A stretch of DNA of 64,000 nucleotides, from NCBI RefSeq assembly GCF_018408855.1, contig NZ_AP024326.1, positions 930,001 through 994,000 of the forward strand, given 5' to 3'. Source of the stretch: Caballeronia sp. NK8 (GTDB lineage: Bacteria > Pseudomonadota > Gammaproteobacteria > Burkholderiales > Burkholderiaceae). Both the position numbers and the translations under genes were made by a program. How positions within the stretch are numbered: the first letter of the stretch is position 1; each line of letters begins with the position of its first letter. Under the pieces are notes generated by a model. The model was given only the letters and a program-made list of their open reading frames with translations. It did not search any database and was not told where the DNA came from. Shown piece after piece: positions 26,499 to 37,464 of this stretch.

Positions 26499-28544
26499 AT
26501 GCGTTCGACGTGGATACCCTCTCGCGGCCTTGTGATGTTCGCCGGCCGCACTGCGCTGGAGGCTGCGTTAGGCCTGCTCTGCGCGATGCTCGCTGGCCTT
26601 CACGAGCCGCATTGGGCCGCGTGGACCGTGGTCTCGCTGGCGATTCCGGCACGCGGAGACAGTCTGTTGAAGTCGCTCGGCCGCGCGCTCGGCACGGCTG
26701 TCGGTGCGCCCGTCGGCGTGCTGCTGGTGCTGGTTGCGCACGGCAACGCGCCGCTGCTTGTCGGCCTGCTGGCGGTGTGGCTTGCCGCGTGTGTCCATGC
26801 GGGCGCCTCATTGCGCAATTACCGCGCATACGGTGCGGTGCTGGCGGGTTACAGCGCCGTCATCATCGCGATGTCGTTGTCAGGCGAATCCGCACAGTTG
26901 TTCGAGGTCGGCAAGGATCGCTGCGCCGGGGTGCTCATCGGTATTGCATGCGCGTTGCTTGTCACCGTCTTCTCGCGCGAGCCTGTGCAGGGCGGCCATG
27001 CAGCCCGACGCATCCGCCATGCGATAAGCGCGGCATGCGCGTGGTGCGCGGCCCGGCTTGCAGGCGTGCCACGCCTGCGGGCCATCGACGGCACTGGCCC
27101 GCAACGACTGCGTCGGCAATTCAGCGATATCCTCGCGCTTGACGGCGCGGTGCTGAGCGCGGCCGCTGAGTCGCCGGCGCTGTGGACCCGCACCGGTGGT
27201 CTGCGCGGCGTCGTGCCGGCGCTTCTGAGTCTGCTCGTGGTGTCGAGAGGCATCGAGCGGAACATCGAAGCGGCCGCGTCACCAGGGAATGCAATAAGCG
27301 ACGAGATCGGGGCAGTCGTTGTCGAAGCATCGGTATTGCTCAGGTCGATCGCTCGTGAGTTGCGTGGCGATGGCGCAGCCGAATCCGACACGACAGCCGT
27401 CTTTCTCGCGCAACTGCGCTCGTTGCACGTCACGCTTTCATTGGCTCAGGCCGCAACCGTCATCGAACGCCGATGCATCGATCTCGTCTCAGCACTGCTC
27501 GGCGCCACGGAAGGAGCGCTGCGCGTGTTCGCCCGTTTGACAGGGGCCGAAGAAAGTCGAAATGACCTTGCAGAAAGCTATCCCGCGCCCCTTTATACAC
27601 GCGATCGAACTTACGCGATAGCCGCGGCGTTACGCGCTGCGGCTGCATTGCTGCTCGCCGGAGTGATCTGGATGAACACCGGCTGGCAAGGCGGGCCGCT
27701 GTTCGTTGCGTTCACGGCTATCGCGATCGCCCTCTTCGCGATCAGGCCCGACCCGCGACATACAGCAATCCATTTTCTGGCTTCGGGCGCCGTGGGAGCC
27801 GGCGCTGCGCTGGTGTTCTGCGTGACGGTTGCGCCGCACATTGCGCAACCGGTGGCAATCGCGCTCGCGGAGGGCGGCATCGTTTTTCTGGCGATTGTGT
27901 GGTCGTCGCTTCTGTCGAATAGTTTCTGGGCGTCGGGCTTCTGCCTGGTATTCCTCGTCGTGTCCGATCCGGCAGCGATAGCGCATACAACGGCAAGCGT
28001 GGTGAGCAGCAATGCAGCAGGTGTACTCGCGGGCTCGGCGCTGGCCGCGCTGGCATTTCATCTGGTTCCATCGCGCGGATTTGAGAGCCGGCGGCGCAAA
28101 CGCCGTCTGATGGGAATCGCCGGCACGGTCGGGACGTTGATTGCGTCGCGCGTCGAGCGGCGAACGGCCATCACGCATCACGCGTGGCAGAGCCGAAGCA
28201 TCGACGCGCTCGTGCGAATAGCATTGCCCGCTGCATCCGCAGAGGAAGTGGAACAATGCATGTCGTGGATCGAGATAGGTTCAGAACTGCTCGCACTGAA
28301 GAATGATTTGCGCATCGGTGCTCGAACGCTTCCACCGGTCGCGCGAAAGGTACTGGACCTGTTGCTTTCGGATCTCAGGAATATCGAGCCTCATGCGTGG
28401 CACGCACGGCTCATTGCGGCCGATGCTGAGCTTCAATCCACGTGGCACGCCGATCAAACCGTACTGGCCATCCGGGCCAGAATTGCCGAAATCATCTCGC
28501 TGCTGGAGCACGTTGCTGCGCTGCGAGTTGCGCCGGCTCGATGA
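26499..28544 (+). CDS. FUSC-family inner-membrane protein (aromatic acid efflux type)
   Basis: 681 residues. Two blocks of hydrophobic helices (about 20-175, for example LLVGLLAVWLAACVHA, and about 375-530, for example GVIWMNTGWQGGPLFVAFTA) are separated by a soluble region, the duplicated architecture of FUSC/AaeB p-hydroxybenzoate efflux proteins. It probably pumps aromatic acids out across the inner membrane. No small MFP partner (AaeA) is seen next to it. Confidence 0.85.
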   Translation: MRSTWIPSRGLVMFAGRTALEAALGLLCAMLAGLHEPHWAAWTVVSLAIPARGDSLLKSLGRALGTAVGAPVGVLLVLVAHGNAPLLVGLLAVWLAACVHAGASLRNYRAYGAVLAGYSAVIIAMSLSGESAQLFEVGKDRCAGVLIGIACALLVTVFSREPVQGGHAARRIRHAISAACAWCAARLAGVPRLRAIDGTGPQRLRRQFSDILALDGAVLSAAAESPALWTRTGGLRGVVPALLSLLVVSRGIERNIEAAASPGNAISDEIGAVVVEASVLLRSIARELRGDGAAESDTTAVFLAQLRSLHVTLSLAQAATVIERRCIDLVSALLGATEGALRVFARLTGAEESRNDLAESYPAPLYTRDRTYAIAAALRAAAALLLAGVIWMNTGWQGGPLFVAFTAIAIALFAIRPDPRHTAIHFLASGAVGAGAALVFCVTVAPHIAQPVAIALAEGGIVFLAIVWSSLLSNSFWASGFCLVFLVVSDPAAIAHTTASVVSSNAAGVLAGSALAALAFHLVPSRGFESRRRKRRLMGIAGTVGTLIASRVERRTAITHHAWQSRSIDALVRIALPAASAEEVEQCMSWIEIGSELLALKNDLRIGARTLPPVARKVLDLLLSDLRNIEPHAWHARLIAADAELQSTWHADQTVLAIRARIAEIISLLEHVAALRVAPAR

Positions 28545-28603
28545 GAGGTTTCGAAGGCGGCGGAGCGCCAAATTTTTTGTTCTGCATGAAGGAGAAAGTT
28601 GAA

Positions 28604-29065
28604 ATGGCACGGAAGAATTCAGTGCAGGTCGTCGAGAGGTTCTGGCGTGAAGTCTGGCAATTGCGCAATCCGCACGCAGCGGATCATCTGGTTACCGACG
28701 ATTTCACGGTCACCTCGGGCGGGGTGGAGATCAAGTCGCGTGACACGTTCAAGAAGTGGGTTGCTGCGTTCCTCGCCAGCATCGATGAGTTCGAGTTCGA
28801 TGTGATCGAGACGTTTCAGAACGAAATCGGCGATCGGGTGGCCAGTCGATGGCGGGTCACGGGGAAGAACAATGGTTTCATGGGTTCGGAGCCGACAGGC
28901 TTACCGATCGACATGACGGGAACGGCCGTCCTGCATGTCGGCGAGGACGGGCTGCTGCGGCACAACTGGGTGGAACGCAGTGCGCTGGAGGTGCTGCGCG
29001 GTGTGACTGCGGGAAATAGCTCCGCTGAGTTTCTCAAGCCTGCATCAAACAAGTCGGGCCTGTAA
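28604..29065 (+). CDS. SnoaL/NTF2-like protein
   Basis: 153 residues starting MARKNSVQVVERFWREVWQL, with AAGGAG 9 nt upstream. The pattern (VVERFWREVWQLRNP..., FTVTSGGVEIKSRDTFKKWV, DRVASRWRVTGKNNG, GTAVLHVGEDGLLRHNWVER) is that of cone-shaped SnoaL-like polyketide-cyclase or nuclear-transport-factor-2 folds. The reaction cannot be predicted. It closes the cluster with the FUSC and dehydrogenase genes. Confidence 0.82.
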   Translation: MARKNSVQVVERFWREVWQLRNPHAADHLVTDDFTVTSGGVEIKSRDTFKKWVAAFLASIDEFEFDVIETFQNEIGDRVASRWRVTGKNNGFMGSEPTGLPIDMTGTAVLHVGEDGLLRHNWVERSALEVLRGVTAGNSSAEFLKPASNKSGL

Positions 29066-29293
29066 GCTTTCGCGCGTTGTTGCACGCGAATGCGCCATTA
29101 GGGCAGACGGCGGCAAGGGCGCAACTTCTGTGAAGCCGAGACATTGTCCGGACCGCCGTCGCGGTCGTGTACGTCCGGAACACTTTATTAGCTGCCTGTG
29201 GACATGTGACCGAATGTCCGGCGGCAATGGGTCGAAGATCGCCCACTCCACCAAGTGCACAATCAATCTCCCTTCGTGGAAGAGGAGATTGTC

Positions 29294-29920
29294 ATGGAAA
29301 CGCTTACTTCTTCCGGCGCTCGCCGGGTGCCATGGAATAAGGGGAGGCTGACCGGCCAGAAACCTCCGTTGAAGCTTCGGGAAATATGGGCGATTCGAAC
29401 GAGGCTGCAGATGTCTTCCAACGCACGCGAGTTGGCGATGTTCAACCTTGCCATCGACAGCAAGCTTCGGGCGTGCGATTTAACGCGCTTGCAGGTTCAA
29501 GACGTCTGCATGGGAGGTCACGTGGTCTCGCGAGCGACTTTCATGCAGCAGAAGACGCAGCGACCAGTCCAGTTCGAAATCACAGAGCAAACCCGGCAGA
29601 GTGTCGCGGCCTGGATCTCGGCTCGGGGGCTGAAGCCCGCCGACTATCTGTTTCCCAGTCGACTGCACGCGTCAGCGCACGTGTCCACGCGCCAGTATGC
29701 ACGCATCGTACATCGTTGGGTCGCATCAATCGGGCTGGATGACGCCGCGTATGGCACCCACACGATGCGCCGCACGAAGGCAGCCCTGATATATCGACGC
29801 ACTAAGAACCTGCGCTCGGTTCAGTTGCTCTTGGGCCATACCAAGCTTGAGAGCACCGTTCGATACCTCGGTATCGAGGTGGATGACGCGCTTGAGATGG
29901 CCGAACAAACCGAAGTCTGA
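29294..29920 (+). CDS. Compact tyrosine recombinase/integrase
   Basis: 208 residues with only the catalytic domain. IDSKLRACDLTRLQVQDV gives the first arginine, GTHTMRRTKAALIYRRTKN the H/RxxR region, VQLLLGHTKLESTVRYLG the GH and tyrosine. GAGGAG lies before the ATG. Such short integrases lacking a core-binding domain are common as lone genes in Burkholderia and rhizobia. It may be a trace of how the surrounding cargo arrived. Confidence 0.88.
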   Translation: METLTSSGARRVPWNKGRLTGQKPPLKLREIWAIRTRLQMSSNARELAMFNLAIDSKLRACDLTRLQVQDVCMGGHVVSRATFMQQKTQRPVQFEITEQTRQSVAAWISARGLKPADYLFPSRLHASAHVSTRQYARIVHRWVASIGLDDAAYGTHTMRRTKAALIYRRTKNLRSVQLLLGHTKLESTVRYLGIEVDDALEMAEQTEV

Positions 29921-30087
29921 TAACTGTTGGCCGGTGAGCGGGCGCTTGCCGGCCATGAGCGGTCCTTAGCTCGACTCTTTTGGTGCCTCCTGAGCGGCGC
30001 CTAGTCCTATGAAAGGAGTCATCCGTCAGGATCACGATGTTGCGGCATCGCGATCGCCTGCCTGCACCGACATTCGGCAAACAAGAC

Positions 30088-31050
30088 CTACTTGCGCAGA
30101 CTCCGCTTTCTCCGTTCACGGGGTTCGGTACCCGTATCGACAGGGGTGAACGGCGCTTGGAATCGACTCACCAGAAAATCAATGAAGGCGCGCGCACGAG
30201 CCGTCTGATTTCTTTGTCGCGGGTAGTAAACAAACAGGTCGGCAGAGGGGAGAACCGTGTTCGGCAAAACAAGGCTGAGCCGACCGCTCTGCAAATACTT
30301 CGCAAGATCCCATTCCGAGCGAATCAATATTCCGTGTCCTTCCAATGCCCAGCGCAGCACGATATCGCCGTCGTTGCTTGATAACGCGCCTTTCACTTTA
30401 ATCGCCTCGGTGTGGTCGTTCACGATGTAACGCCACACCCCATAAGCATCCTCGTTCTGTCGGTGGATGATGCATCGGTGCTCAGACAAATCTTCAACTC
30501 GCACGGGCGTGCCATGTTTCTCCAGGTATTTCGGCGAGGCGCACAAAAATCGGCGATTACTCATGATGCGACGCGCGCTCAAGCGGGTGTCGGGTAATTC
30601 GCCGAACCTGATCGCCATGTCAAACGCGCCTTCCACAAGATCCACGGGACGATCTGTCACTTCAAATTGAACTTCGACGCCAGGAAATCGCTTGGCGAAC
30701 TCCGACACCAGCGGCGCAATCGTAGTGCGTCCGAACCCAAGCGTCGCATTAATGCGCAAGAGACCTTGCGGATCACCTTTGGTCCCGGAAATCGCCTCTT
30801 CCATCTCGCGTACTTGCCCGACGATCTGCAAGGCGTATCGCAGGTAGGTCTCGCCTTCAGGCGTGAGGCTCACGCTTCGAGTCGTCCGATTCACCAGACG
30901 AACGCCTAAGCGCTGCTCGATAACGCCGAGTCGTTTCGTCGCTGCGGGTGGGGACAGATCGAGCGCCCGCGCCGCACCCGACATACTTTTAAGCTTCGCT
31001 AGAAGAATGAAGAACTCGAAATCGGTAGCGGTCTGGGTTTCAGTATTCAC
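30088..31050 (-). CDS. LysR-type regulator divergent from the D-tartrate operon
   Basis: About 320 residues from a GTG at 31050 (VNTETQTATDFEFFILLAKL); longer starts up to 31152 are in frame. HTH: KSMSGAARALDLSPPAATKR. Effector domain: GAFDMAIRFGELPDTRLSAR and HRCIIHRQNEDAYGVW. The gene is back to back with tarD and shares an intergenic region with two inverted repeats, so it probably senses tartrate or a related dicarboxylate and activates the operon while repressing itself. Confidence 0.9.
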   Translation of the reverse strand: MNTETQTATDFEFFILLAKLKSMSGAARALDLSPPAATKRLGVIEQRLGVRLVNRTTRSVSLTPEGETYLRYALQIVGQVREMEEAISGTKGDPQGLLRINATLGFGRTTIAPLVSEFAKRFPGVEVQFEVTDRPVDLVEGAFDMAIRFGELPDTRLSARRIMSNRRFLCASPKYLEKHGTPVRVEDLSEHRCIIHRQNEDAYGVWRYIVNDHTEAIKVKGALSSNDGDIVLRWALEGHGILIRSEWDLAKYLQSGRLSLVLPNTVLPSADLFVYYPRQRNQTARARAFIDFLVSRFQAPFTPVDTGTEPRERRKRSLRK

Positions 31051-31145
31051 TGGACTTGAATAGTGTTGTGAACAGAAGTGCAGTTTAGCAGCGTTTTTCG
31101 CAGTTAAGCTACGTTCCATATTGCAGCCGAGGGGGTCGCAATATG
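31046..31145. promoter_or_regulatory. Divergent LysR/tarD control region with two inverted repeats
   Basis: Site 1: TTCAC (31046-31050) and GTGAA (31068-31072) 17 bp apart, overlapping the LysR start codon, so suited to autorepression. Site 2: perfect arms CATATTGC (31117-31124) and GCAATATG (31138-31145), 25 bp before the tarD start. Either may be the LysR operator. Confidence 0.55.
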
Positions 31146-31169
31146 CTTCCAAAACTCAGGAGACAAGCC

Positions 31170-32336
31170 GTGAGAATCGTTGAAATCCGCGAAAAGACCG
31201 TTCCTATCAGTTCCCCAATCCGCAATGCCTATATCGACTTCAGCAAGATGACGCTGAGTCTCGTCGCCGTCGTTACCGACGTGATTCGCGACGGCAAGCC
31301 GGTGATCGGATACGGCTTCAATTCGAACGGCCGCTATGGTCAAGGCAAGTTGATGCGCGAACGCTTTATCCCGCGTCTCCTGGAAGCAGATCCCGCTTCA
31401 CTCGTGAACGATGCTGGTGACAATCTCGACCCCCACAAAATCTGGGCAACGATGTTCACCAACGAAAAGCCCGGCGGTCATGGCGAGCGTTCGGTGGCGA
31501 TCGGCACGATCGACATGGCTGTCTGGGACGCCGTGGCGAAGATTGAAGGCAAGCCATTGTTCCAACTGCTCGCAGACCGATACGGCAACGGCACGCCCGA
31601 TCGCAAAATCTTCGTGTACGCAGCAGGCGGGTACTACTATCCGGGGCAAGATCACAATAAGCTCAAGGACGAAATGCGTAGCTACATCGACCGTGGCTAT
31701 ACGGTCGTGAAGAAGAAGATCGGCGGCGCATCGCTTGATGAAGACCTGCGTCGCATCGATTCGATTCTGAGCGTGCTCGGCGACGGCCAGAAGCTCGCCG
31801 TGGATGCCAACGGTCGCTTCGATCTCGATACCGCAATTCAATACGCGAAAGCGCTCTCGCAATACGACCTGTTCTGGTACGAGGAACCCGGCGATCCGCT
31901 CGATTACGAACTGCAAGCGACGCTGCGTAATTATTACGACAAGCCGATGGCAACCGGCGAAGACCTCTTCTCGATGCAGGATGCCCGCAACCTGATCCGC
32001 TACGGCGGCATGCGCGCCGACCGCGACTGGCTGCAATTCGATTGCGCACTGAGTTACGGCCTCGTCGAATACCTGCGCACGCTCGACATGCTGCACGAGC
32101 ACGGCTGGTCGCCGAAGCGCTGCATTCCGCACGGCGGCCATCAAATGTCGCTGAACATCGCAGCAGGTCTCGGACTCGGCGGTAACGAATCGTATCCGGA
32201 TCTGTTCCAGCCGTACGGCGGCTTCCCCGACGGCGTCAAGGTTGAGAACGGCTATATCACCATGCCGGACATCCCCGGCATCGGCTTTGAAGGAAAGGCC
32301 GATCTCTTCGCCGAGATGCAAAAGCTGTCCTCATAA
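31170..32336 (+). CDS. tarD: D(-)-tartrate dehydratase, enolase superfamily
   Basis: 388 residues, matching the length of the characterised Bradyrhizobium enzyme (389). Starts VRIVEIREKTVPISSPIRNA (GTG, with AGGAG 7 nt upstream). Catalytic features: KKKIGGASLDEDL (KxK base), DANGRFDLD, EEPGDPLDYE and ATGEDLFSMQDARNLI for metal ligands, and PHGGHQMSLNIAAG for the general histidine. It dehydrates D-tartrate to oxaloacetate. The next two genes supply uptake and further metabolism. Confidence 0.88.
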   Translation: MRIVEIREKTVPISSPIRNAYIDFSKMTLSLVAVVTDVIRDGKPVIGYGFNSNGRYGQGKLMRERFIPRLLEADPASLVNDAGDNLDPHKIWATMFTNEKPGGHGERSVAIGTIDMAVWDAVAKIEGKPLFQLLADRYGNGTPDRKIFVYAAGGYYYPGQDHNKLKDEMRSYIDRGYTVVKKKIGGASLDEDLRRIDSILSVLGDGQKLAVDANGRFDLDTAIQYAKALSQYDLFWYEEPGDPLDYELQATLRNYYDKPMATGEDLFSMQDARNLIRYGGMRADRDWLQFDCALSYGLVEYLRTLDMLHEHGWSPKRCIPHGGHQMSLNIAAGLGLGGNESYPDLFQPYGGFPDGVKVENGYITMPDIPGIGFEGKADLFAEMQKLSS

Positions 32337-32493
32337 GCCTCAGATAGGCAAAGCGCCGATACACCCCTCGGCGCTACGTTCATACAACAACAAAAGAACG
32401 CAGGAAGATCCGGCCGTGCTCACCGCAGCGCTCGACTGCGCTGCGGGCGCGCGCCCCGATTCCATTAGAAGACGCCATGCATAGGAGACAAAC

Positions 32494-33849
32494 ATGCTGG
32501 TATCAGTCAGGAAAACGCTTTCCAAGCTCTATGTTCAAGTCCTTATCGGCATCATAGCGGGGATATTACTAGGGCATTTCTATCCCGATATTGGCTCGCA
32601 ACTTAAGCCACTCGGCGACCTTTTCATCAAACTGATTCGGATGCTGCTGGCACCGATCATCTTCGCATCCGTTGTAGTCGGCATAGCCCGCATGAGTGAT
32701 CTTCATGAGGCTGGCCGTGTCGGTGTGAAGGCGGTGCTTTATTTCGAAATCGCGTCGACTGTCGCGCTTGTGGTGGGTCTCGTGGTCGTGAACGTATTTA
32801 AGCCCGGCAGCGGCATGAACATCGATCCCGCGCACATAGACAGTTCTGCGATTGCAACCTATAAGCAAGCAGCAAAGCAGCATGGCACGCTCGACTTCCT
32901 GATGAGCATCGTTCCGAACAGTATCGTCGGCGCGTTTGCCAATGGCGAAATCTTGCCGATCATCTTCTTTTCGCTGTTACTTGCCATTTCTCTCGCCAAA
33001 CTGGGCCCGCGTACGGCGCCTTTTGTCGACATGCTTGATATGTTCCTGCAAGGCATGTTTGGCATCGTTCGAATCGTAATGTATGTTGCACCAATCGGCG
33101 CCTTCGGCGGGATGGCCTTCACCATTGCCAAATACGGGATCGGTACCCTGGCTTCTTTTGGCCAACTGATGCTGTGCCTGTATCTGACATCGATCTTCTT
33201 CGTGGTGGTCGTGCTCGGCATTGTCATGCGTATGTGCGGCTTGTCGTTGTTCAAGTACCTGCGCTACATCAAGGATGAGATTTTCATCACCCTGGGCACG
33301 GCTTCGACAGAAGCAGTGTTGCCGCAAATGCTCATCAAGATGGAGAAGATGGGTTGCTCACGACCGGTCGTCGGAATGGTTTTGCCTACCGGCTATACCT
33401 TCAACGCTGACGGGACGGCGATCTACCTGACCATGGCGGCGATGTTCATCGCGCAGGCTATGAACGTGCATTTGACAATCTGGGACCAGTTGCTTGTGCT
33501 CGGCGTGCTCTTACTAACCTCAAAGGGTTCGGCTGGCGTGGCAGGCGCAGGATTCGTCGCGTTGGCTGCAACACTGGCGTCGATGCACAAGATTCCCGTT
33601 GAAGGTTTGGTGCTTCTGCTCGGCGTGGACCGTTTTCTTAACGAGGCCCGTGCAGTGACGAACCTTATCGGGAACGGGGTGGCAACGGTTGTGGTAGCTC
33701 GATGGGAAGGGGCGTTGGATATGAACGTCGCGCGAGCGATGCTCAATCGTCAAGGCGATACAAGCATCGATGCGTTGGAGCCGGTCGTACCGCTCGCAGC
33801 TGAGCCGATGACAGGCAACAAGCCAGTCGTGCGACCAAACGCCCATTAA
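32494..33849 (+). CDS. dctA: C4-dicarboxylate:cation symporter DctA
   Basis: 451 residues with about eight hydrophobic segments. Signature motifs of the DAACS/glutamate transporter fold are present: GTASTEAVLPQMLIKMEKMG (serine-rich re-entrant loop), LPTGYTFNADGTAIYLTMAA, and TSKGSAGVAGAGFVALAATL. The C-terminal RFLNEARAVTNLIGNGVATV is typical of DctA. Inner membrane. It sits between tarD and maeB, so import of tartrate or malate is its likely job here. Confidence 0.93.
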   Translation: MLVSVRKTLSKLYVQVLIGIIAGILLGHFYPDIGSQLKPLGDLFIKLIRMLLAPIIFASVVVGIARMSDLHEAGRVGVKAVLYFEIASTVALVVGLVVVNVFKPGSGMNIDPAHIDSSAIATYKQAAKQHGTLDFLMSIVPNSIVGAFANGEILPIIFFSLLLAISLAKLGPRTAPFVDMLDMFLQGMFGIVRIVMYVAPIGAFGGMAFTIAKYGIGTLASFGQLMLCLYLTSIFFVVVVLGIVMRMCGLSLFKYLRYIKDEIFITLGTASTEAVLPQMLIKMEKMGCSRPVVGMVLPTGYTFNADGTAIYLTMAAMFIAQAMNVHLTIWDQLLVLGVLLLTSKGSAGVAGAGFVALAATLASMHKIPVEGLVLLLGVDRFLNEARAVTNLIGNGVATVVVARWEGALDMNVARAMLNRQGDTSIDALEPVVPLAAEPMTGNKPVVRPNAH

Positions 33850-33922
33850 ATCGCTCGTGTTCCGCTCGCTTCGATTGCGAGCGGAACTGCCAGCGCGTCA
33901 ATCCTTTCCCATAATTGATGAC

Positions 33923-36235
<2,313 letters not shown>

Positions 36236-36485
36236 GTGTGGTCGGGAGACCCGTTAGGTTCCAAACCGCCGACTCGCGTCGATGATGCGCGGATAGCGTC
36301 GCCCCCTAACCCTCGATCTCGTAGGCAATTGGTGCCTTAAGGACGCGGGTCGACTCACATCGGCCCGGCGGCCCACCGCGGAAGTGATGCGATCGTCCAG
36401 GTGGGGATTGTCGGCGAAGGTTCACTGCGGGTCGCACTGTGAATACTCCGGTAGCACGACACAATTGCGGTCGGAGGACTAGGCC

Positions 36486-36950
36486 ATGAGTAGGAAAATG
36501 ACAGGCAGGTTAGGTGCTCCGGCCGTGCGCGCCGTCCCTGATGCGAATCGCATGAAGTTTCCCATCGAGCAGTCCATCGCGAACGAAATCTCGCTGCACT
36601 ATCACCTTACTTTGGAAGTCATGCGCAGCGGATGCGGGAGCGAGTATCACGTAGGAAGCATGGCTCAAGTTGTTCACACGGCCCTGCTCCTCCGTCGATT
36701 TTGCGGCCAAGGAGTGCGAACGGGGTTGTTTCGTGACGCGAAGGATGCCATTTTGCGTCGCCACCGATTGGGCTTCGAAAAGGGCGATTGGCTCGCCGAT
36801 GGAGAAGCATATGCGATTCTTGCGGAGATCCTTAACCTACTTGACCATCAGCTCGCCATTGTCCCCCTCAGTGAATTGCAGATCGTGAATACGCGTTTGT
36901 CGAACGGGTCAAGAGCCAACTACGCAACAAGCCAGGAGCAGCCTGTCTGA
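36486..36950 (+). CDS. Hypothetical protein
   Basis: 154 residues, with GGAGG 8 nt upstream of the ATG. The conserved-looking core is MKFPIEQSIANEISLHYHLT to GDWLADGEAYAILAEILNLL; no recognised fold, signal peptide or membrane segment. A stand-alone gene after the tartrate operon and possibly the last cargo gene before the backbone. Function unknown. Confidence 0.65.
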   Translation: MSRKMTGRLGAPAVRAVPDANRMKFPIEQSIANEISLHYHLTLEVMRSGCGSEYHVGSMAQVVHTALLLRRFCGQGVRTGLFRDAKDAILRRHRLGFEKGDWLADGEAYAILAEILNLLDHQLAIVPLSELQIVNTRLSNGSRANYATSQEQPV

Positions 36951-37142
36951 GTGAAGCAACCTTTGTGCAGAATCGATTCGATGCGCCGTTAGTCCCCGCT
37001 TGGCGGCGATGGATGGCTTCGACCTGCATCAGCTTCTTGAACGACCGTTTCACTGCTGTCAGCGGTCTTCACGGTCGCGCGAGTTCGAGCGGCGGTTCAG
37101 GGTCGCATACGGTCCGTTCCCGAAAAGCCTCGAAGAACCCAC

Positions 37143-37167
37143 AAAAAACCCGGCTCGAAAGCCGGGT
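37143..37167 (-). terminator. Terminator of the methyltransferase-helicase operon
   Basis: Minus strand AACCCGGCTT-TCG-AGCCGGGTT followed by TTTT. It lies 50 bp after the stop at 37216. Confidence 0.8.
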
Positions 37168-37215
37168 TGTGATCAAAGGCTGTTACAAGCGGCACCGCAC
37201 GGATGCCGCTGCGTC

Positions 37216-37464
37216 CTATGCGGCCGCGCCAGTCGCTGGCCGCATAGATCGAGACAACAAAGTCGTGACTGCCCCCGCCAAAGTCCACTCGCCAAACTGC
37301 TGCTCATGGCTTTCATGGATGAGACGGTCGAGGCACAGCACCTCGACGCCATCGACGTGTACCTTGCCGAGGACGTTCGCCAGCACCGCGCGGTTGGAGC
37401 CTTCTCGTTTAACCGTGACGACGCCCTCCCCGACCACCACATACACGTTCGAGTCCTTCGGCAT
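37216..37464 (-). CDS. Small unknown protein after the methyltransferase-helicase
   Basis: 82 residues starting MPKDSNVYVVVGEGVVTVKR. Its ATG directly follows the TAA of the preceding gene (TAAATG), so translation is almost certainly coupled. Mostly beta-strand-like; no known domain. Encoded on the same mRNA as the methyltransferase-helicase and a candidate accessory factor for it. Confidence 0.7.
   Translation of the reverse strand: MPKDSNVYVVVGEGVVTVKREGSNRAVLANVLGKVHVDGVEVLCLDRLIHESHEQQFGEWTLAGAVTTLLSRSMRPATGAAA

Noticed and set aside
31398..32321. A 307-codon minus-strand open frame
   Set aside because: Antisense to tarD, which is clearly coding.
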